DNA of 33,615 bases from Gammaproteobacteria bacterium (GTDB lineage Bacteria; Pseudomonadota; Gammaproteobacteria; Steroidobacterales; Steroidobacteraceae). Shown piece after piece: positions 1-8,128 of this stretch. The stretch lies in assembly GCA_027307325.1 (NCBI GenBank), contig DAHUXE010000018.1, positions 1 through 33,615 on the forward strand, written 5' to 3'. The translations under genes and the position numbers were made by a program. The notes under the pieces are model-generated. The model was not told the origin of the DNA and did not search any database. It saw only the letters and a program-made list of their open reading frames with translations. The first letter of the stretch is position 1. Each line of letters begins with the position of its first letter.

Positions 1-55
1 GGGCCCCGGGGGTCGGGCCCGCGGCGCTGGCCCGGGCTTCGGCGGCGGGTGCGCC

Positions 56-69
56 GGGACGCGCGTCCC
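56..69. repeat. Short palindrome directly after the CsgG-like gene
   Basis: GGGACGCGCGTCCC is a perfect 14-base palindrome touching the stop codon of the minus-strand gene that ends at 70. It could form the stem of a transcript end, but there is no T-run on the downstream side, so calling it a terminator would be weak. The bases before it (1-55) are GC-rich without any gene I can support. Confidence 0.25.
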
Positions 70-1002
70 CTACGTCGCCAGCTGGAACAGCGTCGACGGC
101 ACCCAGCCCTCGTTCCCCAGCTCGTCCGTAACCTTCCACCAGATCCCGTCCTTGTCGCCGCTCGGATAGAGCGTCATGCCGGGATCGAGGTCACGCACCA
201 CCTTCGACTTGATGTTCGCCGCCGTGTACATCTTGCCGGGCTTCGCCATGGTCACCGACTGCGAGACGTTGTCGGCCTTGGCGTTGAGACTCATCCCCTT
301 GATGTCGTTCACCAGCTTGGTGTACGAGTCGAGGTAGGCCATGGTGACGACCTGGCCGATCTCGGTGTTGGCGTAGCTGCTCGCGCCCGCGGCCGCGAAG
401 CCGCCGAAGAAGCCGGCGCCCCCGCCCGCGCCCCAGCCGAGGTCGGTCTTTTTGGCGTGGCCCTCCTCGAGCGCCACCTGCTCGGTGGAGCGCACGTCGG
501 TGAGCGTCAGCACCACGTCGGCGGTCTTGCTCTTCAGGTTGATGCCGCCGGCCAACGCCCCGACGCCGTGCGGCAGGAACCCGCCGACGATGGCACCGAG
601 CCGCTGGCCGCCGGAGTTGGCGTTCTTGGTGACGACGTCCGGTACCAGCACGTAGTCGGCCGCCTTCATCTGGCCCTTGCCGATGTTCGAGCCGCCGCGC
701 ATCTCGCCCGAGCCGGCGAGCGCACGCTCCTGCTGCGCGGCCGCCAGCCCCTTGCCGCGGTCGAGGAGCGTGAAGCACTTCGACTGCGACACGAACACCT
801 TGATCAGGGCCTCGGGCGAGTCGAGGTTGTAGGCCAGCCACCATTTGTTCTCGGGCTCGGTGACCGCGAGGGTCCCGATCTTCTTGTCGCAGGTCGGGAT
901 CTGGGGCGGCGGCTGGTCGGCGGCCCAGGCGAGAGCGCTGAGCGCAAGTCCCGAGAGCGTGATCGAGGCGAGCAACGGAATTCTGAGCCTGGAGCGCATC
1001 AT
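70..1002 (-). CDS. Secreted CsgG/HfaB-like protein with C-terminal SH3-like domain
   Basis: The 310-residue product begins with a Sec signal peptide (hydrophobic core ending near ALAWA), followed by a CsgG-like region of about 200 residues. This region has the family pattern of a Lys/Gly-rich start, a 'CFTLLDRG' strand, a segment for a lipoprotein-type periplasmic barrel component and a 'VVLTLTDVRS' strand. The last 55 residues look like a bacterial SH3 (SH3_3) domain with W/G-rich strands ending in GWVPS. CsgG relatives assemble outer-membrane export channels or act as periplasmic accessory proteins. This one has no lipobox Cys, so membrane anchoring is not shown. Start choice: a G-run at 1012-1017 (AAAGGGGGG on the coding strand) sits 9 bases before the ATG at 1002. 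The ATG at 1011 abuts the G-run and is less likely. It is last in a minus-strand series, 154 bases after the dsbA-like gene. The specific substrate is unknown. Confidence 0.8.
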   Translation of the reverse strand: MMRSRLRIPLLASITLSGLALSALAWAADQPPPQIPTCDKKIGTLAVTEPENKWWLAYNLDSPEALIKVFVSQSKCFTLLDRGKGLAAAQQERALAGSGEMRGGSNIGKGQMKAADYVLVPDVVTKNANSGGQRLGAIVGGFLPHGVGALAGGINLKSKTADVVLTLTDVRSTEQVALEEGHAKKTDLGWGAGGGAGFFGGFAAAGASSYANTEIGQVVTMAYLDSYTKLVNDIKGMSLNAKADNVSQSVTMAKPGKMYTAANIKSKVVRDLDPGMTLYPSGDKDGIWWKVTDELGNEGWVPSTLFQLAT

Positions 1003-1156
1003 TGTGGTCATCCCCCCTTTGTTGTTCGCAGACTGGCGCGGTATGCCGTGCGTGCGTGCCTCTAGTTTAGCCTCGAAGCTGCGTCCGCGGCATCGGTGGC
1101 GGAGCCGCGGCCCCTGTCCCGGGATATTGCCGATTGTTAAGGCCCCGCCCCCGCCG

Positions 1157-1834
1157 TCAGCGGGCGCTGTCCTTCGCGAGGAGAAAGCGCACCAGCGCGA
1201 TGAGCTGGTCGGCCGCGCGGATGCTGTCGGCGATCCGGTAGCGGCCGTTGACGATGATGCAGGGCGTGCCGGGCACCTGCATGGCCATGATCTGCTCGTC
1301 GGCGGCGCGCATTTTGCCGTCGACGCTAAAGGAGTTCGCCATCGCGAGGAAATCCTCGGGCTTCATTCCGGTCCAGCGCGCGTAAGCCCGGGCCGCCTGC
1401 TCGATCGTCGGCTGCGGACTCCTCAGGCGGTGCGTCTGACTGTCGATGTTGGCGAGCTCGCCCGTCTTCCACACCGCATCGAACATCGGCTGGTGGGTGC
1501 GGTCGGCGATGCCGAGCGCCTGCGCGGCGAACCAGGCGCGCTGGTACATCGGCCAGTCCTCGGCCTTGTTGAACGCCGCCGGCAGGTACGCGAGCTGCGC
1601 GTTGGGCGGCAGGCCCTTCTTCAGGAGCTCGATCGTCGGCTGAAAGGCGTTGCAGGCCGGACAGCCGTAGGAGAACACCTCCAGCACCTCGCTCTTGCCG
1701 GGCGCAACGCTGGTGGGCTGCGGCTGAAAGAGCACGAAGTAGTCGTGGCCCTCGGTCCAGGCCGGCGCCGCGCCCGCGCGCGCCACGGCGAGCGCCGCCA
1801 GCAGTGAGAACAGCAGTCGAAGGCAGGTTTTCAT
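1157..1834 (-). CDS. dsbA: DsbA-like periplasmic thiol:disulfide oxidoreductase
   Basis: The 225-residue protein has a cleavable signal peptide (hydrophobic residues 5-20, cleavage near AGA-AP). It carries a thioredoxin-fold active site C58-P-A-C61 in the context FSYGCPAC and the cis-proline loop V-P-G-T190-P191 near the C-terminus, with an inserted helical domain between them. This is the DsbA layout, and its length is close to that of DsbA enzymes. The family introduces disulfides into exported proteins and is reoxidised by DsbB, which is not in the window. CPAC replaces the E. coli CPHC dipeptide, which would be expected to change redox potential. It lies 24 bases downstream of the asparaginase gene and 154 bases upstream of the CsgG-like gene, all on the same strand. 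The assignment to the DsbA/DsbL group is firm; the exact subgroup is inferred. Confidence 0.9.
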   Translation of the reverse strand: MKTCLRLLFSLLAALAVARAGAAPAWTEGHDYFVLFQPQPTSVAPGKSEVLEVFSYGCPACNAFQPTIELLKKGLPPNAQLAYLPAAFNKAEDWPMYQRAWFAAQALGIADRTHQPMFDAVWKTGELANIDSQTHRLRSPQPTIEQAARAYARWTGMKPEDFLAMANSFSVDGKMRAADEQIMAMQVPGTPCIIVNGRYRIADSIRAADQLIALVRFLLAKDSAR

Positions 1835-1858
1835 GAGGCGATCCTGGTGCAGTCCTTA

Positions 1859-2770
1859 CTATCGGTAGATGGCGATCTCGCTGCGCCCCGAGGAGTCGCG
1901 CGCGCCGCGGTACATGCCCTCGGTGCTGAAGTCCATGACGATGCGCCCGTCGCGGTCGACGCCGATCAGGCCGCCGTCGCCGCCGAGCCCGCGCAGGATG
2001 TCGTGCAGGAGCTCACGCATCGCGCGCTCGAGGGTGAGGCCCCGGTATTCGACCGCGGCGCACACGTGGTGCGCGGCGACGGCGCGGATGAAGTATTCGC
2101 CGTGGCCGGTGGCCGACACCGCGCACACCCCGTTCTTGGCGTAGGTGCCGGCGCCGATGATGGGCGAGTCACCGACGCGCCCCGGGCGCTTGTTGGTCAT
2201 GCCGCCGGTGGAGGTGGCGGCCGCGAGGTTGCCGTCGCGGTCGCGCGCCACCGCGCCCACCGTGCCGCGCGCGGGCGGCACCAGATCCGAGACGCGCTCG
2301 CCGCGCTGCTCGTGCTCGAGCTGGCTGAGGCGCTCGGGGGTGCGGAAGTAGAGATTGGGCACCAGGCCGAAGCCCTCCTCGAGCGCGAACTCCTCGGCGC
2401 CGGCCCCGACCAGCAGCACGTGGCGCGACTTCTCCATCACGCGGCGCGCGAGCTCCACGGGGTTCTTGACGTGGCGCACGGAGGCCACCGCGCCGGCGCG
2501 CTGCTGGCGGCCGTCCATGATGGCGGCGTCGAGCTCCGCCGCCCCGTCGCGGGTCAGGGCCGCGCCGCGCCCGGCGTTGAACGAAGGGTCGTCTTCGAGG
2601 ATGCGCACCGCGGCCGTAACCGCATCGAGGCTCGAGCCGCCGCGCTCGAGCACCGCGTAGCCCGCATCGAGCGCCGCCTCGAGGCCGGCGCGATAGCGCT
2701 GCTCGCGCTCGCCCGCGAGGGTCGCGCGCGGCACCGCGCCGGCGCCGCCGTGAATGGCGATGGCGTACAT
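1859..2770 (-). CDS. iaaA: Isoaspartyl peptidase / L-asparaginase (Ntn-hydrolase, cytoplasmic)
   Basis: This 303-residue protein is an EcAIII/plant-type asparaginase. It starts with the family N-terminus (IAIHGGAGAVPR), has GGSSLDAV and FNAGRGAALTRDG, and contains the autocleavage site G169-T170 in ARGTVGAV. Thr170 would become the N-terminal nucleophile of the beta subunit after self-processing. The beta part keeps STGGMTNK and GAGTYA, which shape the substrate pocket. The reaction is hydrolysis of beta-aspartyl dipeptides and asparagine. The ATG at 2770 is preferred over an in-frame GTG at 2803 because GGAGGA lies 6 bases before it and the protein then begins at the conserved strand. There is no signal peptide, so it should be cytoplasmic. 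It follows a paralogue on the same strand after 32 bases and precedes the dsbA-like gene by 24 bases. Confidence 0.92.
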   Translation of the reverse strand: MYAIAIHGGAGAVPRATLAGEREQRYRAGLEAALDAGYAVLERGGSSLDAVTAAVRILEDDPSFNAGRGAALTRDGAAELDAAIMDGRQQRAGAVASVRHVKNPVELARRVMEKSRHVLLVGAGAEEFALEEGFGLVPNLYFRTPERLSQLEHEQRGERVSDLVPPARGTVGAVARDRDGNLAAATSTGGMTNKRPGRVGDSPIIGAGTYAKNGVCAVSATGHGEYFIRAVAAHHVCAAVEYRGLTLERAMRELLHDILRGLGGDGGLIGVDRDGRIVMDFSTEGMYRGARDSSGRSEIAIYR

Positions 2771-2802
2771 GTCGGTTCCTCCGGCCCCTGGTGGCCTGGC
2801 CA

Positions 2803-3828
2803 CTAGTTGGCGTCGCGGTACATGGCGATCTCGCGCCTACCCGCCGAATTGCGCACCCCGCGGTGCATGCCGGCGCTATTGAAATCCATGGCGAAGTTGC
2901 CGTCGCGGTCGAGCGCGATCACCCCGCCCTCGCCACCGGTGCGCCGGAGCTTGTCGTGGATCATGAGGTCGACCGCGCGGGCGAGCGGCAGGTGCTGGTA
3001 CTGCATCATGGCGCAGATGTCGTAGGCCACCACCTGGCGCATGAAGAACTCGCCCTGGCCGGTGCCGGATACCGCGCAGGACTCGCTTGCATAGGTGCCG
3101 GCGCCGATGACCGGCGTATCGCCGATGCGCCCGTAGAGCTTGTTGGTGATGCCGCCGGTCGAGGTGGCGGCGGCGAGGTGACCTTGGGCGTCGAGCGCCA
3201 CCGCGCCGACGGTTCCCATGCCGCGCGGCCGCAGCGGCAGCGGCGTGGTGGGGGCACTCTCGGCGGCGGTGCGCTTCGCCTCCTCGAGCTCGCGCACCCG
3301 CTCGGGCGTGATGAAGTAGCTCTCGGGCACCAGCGTTACGCCCTGGCTGAGCGCGAACTCCTCGGCGCCCTGGCCGGCGAGCAGGACGTGCGGGGACTTG
3401 TCCATCACCAGGCGCGCCAGCTCAATGGGATTCTTCACGTGGTGCACGCCAGCTACCGCCCCCGCGCGCGGCCCGGTCCCGTCCATGATGGCGGCGTCGA
3501 GCTCGCAGATCCCGTCGTGGTTCAGCACCGCGCCGCGGCCGGCGTTGAACTGCGGATCGTCCTCCCTGGTGCGCACCGCCGCCGCGACCGCATCCAGGCT
3601 CGAGCCGCCGCGCTCGAGCACCGCGAAGCCCGCGTCCAGCGCCGCCCCGAGTCCCGCCCGGTAAGACGCTTCGCGCTCCGCCGTCATGTGCGCGCGCTCG
3701 ATCACGCCGGCGCCGCCATGGATGACGATGACGATCGGGTGCTCGGCCGCCGGCAGCGGTGCGCCGGCGAGCAGCGCCGCGGCGGCGAGAGCCAGGCTCA
3801 CGAGCGATCGGGTGTGCGGGCGCGACAT
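2803..3828 (-). CDS. Isoaspartyl peptidase / L-asparaginase with signal peptide (exported paralogue)
   Basis: The 341-residue protein belongs to the same Ntn-hydrolase family as its downstream neighbour but starts with a signal peptide (residues 1-28, AAAALLAG core, cleavage near PAAEH). It should therefore act in the periplasm or outside. It has the IHGGAG start, GGSSLDAV, FNAGRGAVLNHDG, and the autoproteolysis site G205-T206 in MGTVGAV. Residues just before the nucleophile (about 182-203) form a longer Pro/Thr-rich linker than in the paralogue. The ATG at 3828 is chosen because it begins the signal peptide; a GGGGA tract precedes it at moderate distance. The start codon overlaps no real gene, and the pyruvate carboxylase gene diverges from it. 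The pair looks like an old tandem duplication with split compartments. Confidence 0.9.
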   Translation of the reverse strand: MSRPHTRSLVSLALAAAALLAGAPLPAAEHPIVIVIHGGAGVIERAHMTAEREASYRAGLGAALDAGFAVLERGGSSLDAVAAAVRTREDDPQFNAGRGAVLNHDGICELDAAIMDGTGPRAGAVAGVHHVKNPIELARLVMDKSPHVLLAGQGAEEFALSQGVTLVPESYFITPERVRELEEAKRTAAESAPTTPLPLRPRGMGTVGAVALDAQGHLAAATSTGGITNKLYGRIGDTPVIGAGTYASESCAVSGTGQGEFFMRQVVAYDICAMMQYQHLPLARAVDLMIHDKLRRTGGEGGVIALDRDGNFAMDFNSAGMHRGVRNSAGRREIAMYRDAN

Positions 3829-3916
3829 GGTTTTCCCCAAAGCAGCTATGATCCAGGGAGCTGGCGGCACTCGCGCGCCGCCGCCCTCGCGGAAACTTCC
3901 TGCGGTAGATCTTAAG
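3829..3916. promoter_or_regulatory. Divergent promoter region between asparaginase and pyruvate carboxylase genes
   Basis: These 88 bases separate two divergent genes and must hold both promoters if the GTG start at 3917 is right. On the plus strand TATGAT at 3847-3852 matches five of six positions of a -10 hexamer, but I see no matching -35. If it is used, transcription would begin near 3859, downstream of the alternative ATG starts at 3827 and 3848. That would favour the 3917 start. This is inference. Confidence 0.3.
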
Positions 3917-6900
3917 GTGAAAGCCGCCACGTCGCAGCGGATACGCAGCATCCTGGTCGCCAACCGGGGCGAGATCGCCATCCGCGTCATGCGGGCGGCG
4001 AACGAGCTCGGGGTGCGTACCGTCGCGATCTATTCGCAGGAGGACCGCTTCTCGCTTCACCGCACCAAGGCGGACGAGGCGTACCTCGTGGGGCGCGGCC
4101 TCAAGCCGGTCGAAGCTTATCTCGACATCGAGGGACTACTGCGCATCGCGCGCGAGGCGCAGGTGGATGCCATCCACCCGGGCTACGGCCTGCTCTCCGA
4201 GAATCCCGAGCTCGCGCGCGCCTGCCAGGCGGCCGGCGTCATCTTCATCGGGCCGCAACCTGAGACCATGGAGGCGCTCGGCAACAAGATCACGGCGCGG
4301 CAGCTCGCGGTGTCGGCGGGCATCGCGGTCATGCCGGCCACGGAGGCACTGCCCGAGGATTTCGCCGAATGTGCGCGCCGCGCGCGCGGCATCGGCTATC
4401 CGCTGATGGTGAAGGCGAGCTGGGGGGGCGGCGGCCGCGGCACGCGCGCGGTCGAGGACGAGGCGCAGCTTCGGGAGCTGCTGCCGCTCGCGCGCCGCGA
4501 GGCGCTCGCCGCCTTCGGCAACGACGAGGTCTACCTCGAGAAGCTGGTGCGCCGTGCGCGCCACGTCGAGGTGCAGATCCTGGGCGACGCCTACGGCAAC
4601 CTGGTGCACCTCTACGAGCGCGACTGCAGCATGCAGCGGCGCAACCAGAAGGTGGTGGAGCGCGCGCCGGCGGTGTTCCTCTCGGCTGAGCAGCGCGCCC
4701 GGCTGACTGCGGCGGCGCTCGCCATCGGGCGCGCGGCGCGCTACGTGAACGCCGGTACGGTGGAGTTTCTCGAGGACGCCGACTCCGGCAGCTGCTACTT
4801 CATCGAGGTGAATCCGCGCATCCAGGTGGAGCACACCGTGACCGAGGAGGTCACGGGCATCGACCTGGTGAAGGCGCAGATCCGCATCGCCGGCGGGGCG
4901 CGCATCGGCACGCCCGAGAGCGGCGTGCCGGCGCAGGCCGACATACGCGTGACGGGCCACGCGCTCCAGTGCCGCATCACCACCGAGGACCCGGAGAACG
5001 ACTTCGCCCCGGACTACGGCAAGATCACCGCCTACCGCAGCCCCGCCGGCTTCGGCATCCGCCTCGACGCCGGCACCGCCTATACCGGCGCGATCATCAC
5101 GCGCTCCTACGACTCGCTGCTGGTCAAGGTCACCGCCTGGGCGCCGACGGCCGAGGAGACCATCGCGCGCATGCACCGCGCGCTGTGGGAGTTCCGCATC
5201 CGCGGCGTGGTGACGAACCTGCGCTTTCTCGATCAGCTGATCACGCACCCGCGCTTCGCGCCCGCCGACTACACCACGCGCTTCATCGACGAGACGCCGG
5301 AGCTCTACCGCTCACCCGCGAAGCGCGATCGCGCCACGCGCCTCCTCACCGGCATCGGTGCCACCATCGTCAACGGCAACCCGGAGGTTCAGGGCCGCCC
5401 GCGCCCGGCGCACCTCGCGCTGCCGCAGCCGCCGGCGGGAGTGCCGCCGGCGCCCGCGCCCGGCACCCGGCAGAAGCTCGAGGAGCTGGGACCCGAGCGC
5501 TTCGCGCGCTGGATGCTCACCGAAGAGCGCGTGCTGCTCACCGACACGGCGATGCGCGACGCGCACCAGTCGCTGCTCGCCACGCGGCTGCGCAGCGCGG
5601 ATCTCGTGGCCATAGCTCCCTGGTACGCGGGCCTCGTGCCGCAGCTGTTCTCCCTCGAGTGCTGGGGCGGGGCGACCTTCGACGTGGCGCTGCGCTTCCT
5701 GCGTGAGGACCCCTGGGAGCGTTTGACGCAGCTGCGCGAGCGCATTCCCAACATCCTGCTGCAGATGTTGCTGCGCTCGGCGAATGCGGTCGGCTACGCC
5801 AACTACCCCGACAACGTGCTGCGTTTCTTCATCGCGCGCGCCGCCTCAGGCGGCATCGACGTGTTCCGCATCTTCGACTGCCTCAACTGGGTCGAGAACA
5901 TGCGCGTCGCGATCGATGCCGTGCTCGAATCGGGGAAGCTCTGCGAGGCGGCGATCTGCTACACGGGAAACTTGAGCGACCCGCGCGAGAAGAAGTACAC
6001 GCTCGATTACTACGTGAAGCTGGCGCGCGAGCTCAAGGCGGCCGGCACCCACGTGCTCGGCATCAAAGACATGGGGGGCCTCATCCGGCCGCGCGCCGCG
6101 TACACGCTGGTGCAGGCACTGCGCGAGGAGACCGGCCTGCCGCTGCACTTCCACACCCACGACACGAGCGGCATCGGCGCGGCGAGCGTGCTGGCGGCCA
6201 TCGACGCGGGCGCGGATGCGGTCGACGGCGCGATCGACGCGCTTTCCGGGCTCACCTCGCAGCCGAACCTCGGCTCGATCGTCGAGGCGCTGCGCTTCGG
6301 TCCCCGCGATGCCGGGCTCGACCCCGCGCAGCTGCGCGCTCTCTCTTCTTACTGGGAGCAGGTGCGGCGGCTCTATGTCGCCTTCGAGAGCGACGTGCGC
6401 GCCGGCGCCTCCGAGGTGTACGTGCACGGCATGCCGGGCGGCCAGTACACCAACCTGCGCGAGCAGGCGCGCGCGCTCGGCGTCAGCGAGGCGCGCTGGC
6501 CGGAGGTGGCCCGCGCCTACGCCGAGGTGAACGAGCTATTCGGCGACATCATCAAGGTGACGCCGACGTCCAAGGCGGTCGGGGATCTGGCGCTCGTCAT
6601 GGTCACCGCGGGGCTCACGGCCAGGCAGCTGCTCGACCCCGGCACCGAGGTCGCCTTTCCCGAGTCGGTGGTGCAGTTCTTCCGCGGCGAGCTCGGCCAG
6701 CCCTACGGCGGCTTTCCCGAAGGCCTGCAGCGCAAGGTGTTGCAGGGCACGGCCCCGCTGACCGAGCGGCCGGGCGCGCGGCTGCCGGCCGTGGACCTCG
6801 AAGCCGAACGCGCCCGCCTCGCGGAGCGGCTGCCTGGCGCGGTGTCCGACGAGGATCTCGCCTCGTACCTCATGTATCCCAGGGTGTGGCAGGAGTATGC

Positions 6901-7375
6901 GCGCGAGCGGCTGCAGCACGGGGATCTCGGGCTGCTGCCGACGCCGGTGTTCTTCTACGGCATGCAGCCCGGAGACGAGATCAGCATGGATCTCGAGCGC
7001 GGAAAGACGCTCATCGTGCGCTACGTCGCCACCAGCGACCCGCACGAGGACGGGACGCGCACGGTGTTCTTCGAGCTGAACGGCCAGCCGCGCTCGGTGC
7101 GGGTGCGCGACCTCGCCGAGGTGGCGCAGCGGCCGCCGCAACCCAAGGCCGAGGCCGGCAACGCGCGCCACGTGGGCGCGCCGATGCCGGGCACGGTGAC
7201 CACGGTCGCAGCAAGCGCGGGGATGCGCGTCGCGCGCGGCGACCTGCTGCTGACGCTCGAGGCGATGAAGATGGAGACCGCGGTGCGCGCCGAGAGCGAG
7301 GGCGTGGTGGCCGAAGTGCTGGTGAAGCCGGGGGACGCGGTGGATGTGAAGGATCTGCTGGTGGCGCTGCGCTGA
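3917..7375 (+). CDS. pyc: Pyruvate carboxylase, single-chain
   Basis: The 1152-residue product has the full order of a single-polypeptide pyruvate carboxylase. The N-terminal biotin carboxylase domain (about 8-455) has VANRGEIA, a glycine-rich ATP loop (WGGGGRG) and EVNPRIQVEH. The carboxyltransferase domain (about 535-830) has DTAMRDAHQS, GIKDMGGL with the lysine that is carboxylated in the family, HTHDTSG, and SGLTSQP with the catalytic threonine. The C-terminal biotinyl domain has EAMKMET with the biotin lysine at about 1118. It makes oxaloacetate from pyruvate, bicarbonate and ATP to refill the TCA cycle. The GTG at 3917 gives the usual family length; ATGs at 3848 and 3827 are in frame but add an unconserved, antisense-overlapping extension. 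No strong Shine-Dalgarno sequence decides this. Many gammaproteobacteria split this enzyme into two subunits, so the fused form is notable. The gene stands alone. Confidence 0.93.
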   Translation: MKAATSQRIRSILVANRGEIAIRVMRAANELGVRTVAIYSQEDRFSLHRTKADEAYLVGRGLKPVEAYLDIEGLLRIAREAQVDAIHPGYGLLSENPELARACQAAGVIFIGPQPETMEALGNKITARQLAVSAGIAVMPATEALPEDFAECARRARGIGYPLMVKASWGGGGRGTRAVEDEAQLRELLPLARREALAAFGNDEVYLEKLVRRARHVEVQILGDAYGNLVHLYERDCSMQRRNQKVVERAPAVFLSAEQRARLTAAALAIGRAARYVNAGTVEFLEDADSGSCYFIEVNPRIQVEHTVTEEVTGIDLVKAQIRIAGGARIGTPESGVPAQADIRVTGHALQCRITTEDPENDFAPDYGKITAYRSPAGFGIRLDAGTAYTGAIITRSYDSLLVKVTAWAPTAEETIARMHRALWEFRIRGVVTNLRFLDQLITHPRFAPADYTTRFIDETPELYRSPAKRDRATRLLTGIGATIVNGNPEVQGRPRPAHLALPQPPAGVPPAPAPGTRQKLEELGPERFARWMLTEERVLLTDTAMRDAHQSLLATRLRSADLVAIAPWYAGLVPQLFSLECWGGATFDVALRFLREDPWERLTQLRERIPNILLQMLLRSANAVGYANYPDNVLRFFIARAASGGIDVFRIFDCLNWVENMRVAIDAVLESGKLCEAAICYTGNLSDPREKKYTLDYYVKLARELKAAGTHVLGIKDMGGLIRPRAAYTLVQALREETGLPLHFHTHDTSGIGAASVLAAIDAGADAVDGAIDALSGLTSQPNLGSIVEALRFGPRDAGLDPAQLRALSSYWEQVRRLYVAFESDVRAGASEVYVHGMPGGQYTNLREQARALGVSEARWPEVARAYAEVNELFGDIIKVTPTSKAVGDLALVMVTAGLTARQLLDPGTEVAFPESVVQFFRGELGQPYGGFPEGLQRKVLQGTAPLTERPGARLPAVDLEAERARLAERLPGAVSDEDLASYLMYPRVWQEYARERLQHGDLGLLPTPVFFYGMQPGDEISMDLERGKTLIVRYVATSDPHEDGTRTVFFELNGQPRSVRVRDLAEVAQRPPQPKAEAGNARHVGAPMPGTVTTVAASAGMRVARGDLLLTLEAMKMETAVRAESEGVVAEVLVKPGDAVDVKDLLVALR

Positions 7376-7408
7376 GGGCGGCCGCCACCGGGGTGCGCCT
7401 GTCGGTGC

Positions 7409-7431
7409 TTGGCGTCATCGGTCGATGCCAA
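7409..7431 (+). terminator. Possible hairpin terminator after pyc
   Basis: TTGG and CATCG pair with CGATG and CCAA around a GT loop, with a three-base bulge (nine pairs). It lies 33 bases after the pyc stop and is followed by a T-containing but not T-rich stretch. It could end pyc transcription before the outer-membrane protein gene; the evidence is only the dyad. Confidence 0.3.
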
Positions 7432-7482
7432 CACCCTTGTTGTATGCTGTCGGCAGTTGCTCCTGACGCGGAGAGTGAACCG

Positions 7483-8112
7483 ATGCGCGAGCGGCGCAGC
7501 GATGCGCGGCGGCCGGGACCGGGCGCGATCCTCACGTGTGCCGCGCTGCTCGCCGGCGCGGCGGTCGACGCGCACGCCGACGATCTGCTGGGCTTCTCCT
7601 TCGGCGGCACCTACGGCAAAGCGACGATCGATGCCTCGACCGGGCTCGTCAGCGGCTTCGGCAGTCACAGCTCCGCCTACACGATCGTCGCCGGCTGGCG
7701 TCCCATTGCGGAGCTGTCGGCGGAGGTGCAGTACCTCGACTTCGGCCATTCGAGCGGGACGTCTCTCTACAAGAATTCCAACGTTCCGCTCACCAACAGC
7801 GCGAGCCGCAAGGGCGAGGGCGTGTTCGGCATCCTCTATCTGCCGACGCCGATCGTCGACTTCTACATGAAGGCCGGGCTCGCCAAGCTCCACACCACGG
7901 CGACCACCATCGTCGGCACCTGCCCGAAGGGCGGCGTGTGTCCGCCGCTCGCCAATCCTCTGCCCGTCGACAGCACCGGCGTCGGCGCCGCCGGCGGCGG
8001 CGGCGTTATGTACCGCTTCCGCTCGATCGAAGTGCGGGCCGAGTACCTGCGCTTCGCGGCTCAGGGCGGCAATCCCTATATGGTGACCGGCGGACTCACC
8101 TGGACGTTCTGA
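7483..8112 (+). CDS. Small outer-membrane beta-barrel protein
   Basis: The 209-residue protein has a basic N-terminus, a signal peptide ending near AHAD, and then alternating amphipathic strands typical of an eight-stranded OmpA/OmpX-like barrel (OMP_b-brl family). It ends in GGLTWTF; a terminal phenylalanine with aromatic and hydrophobic residues at alternate positions is the classical Bam-recognition signature. A Gly-rich turn (GVGAAGGGGVMY) precedes the penultimate strands, and two cysteines near residues 146 and 152 (CPKGGVC) could form a disulfide in an extracellular loop. GGAGAG lies 7 bases before the ATG at 7483; an upstream in-frame ATG at 7444 has no ribosome binding site. The function beyond an outer-membrane barrel cannot be read. 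It converges with the reductase gene, with only 16 bases between stops. Confidence 0.85.
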   Translation: MRERRSDARRPGPGAILTCAALLAGAAVDAHADDLLGFSFGGTYGKATIDASTGLVSGFGSHSSAYTIVAGWRPIAELSAEVQYLDFGHSSGTSLYKNSNVPLTNSASRKGEGVFGILYLPTPIVDFYMKAGLAKLHTTATTIVGTCPKGGVCPPLANPLPVDSTGVGAAGGGGVMYRFRSIEVRAEYLRFAAQGGNPYMVTGGLTWTF

Positions 8113-8128
8113 GCCGGCGCGCCTTGGG

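Noticed and set aside
4136-5248. Minus-strand open frame within the pyruvate carboxylase gene
   Set aside because: Composition typical of an antisense shadow in GC-rich DNA; the sense strand is a fully conserved enzyme.
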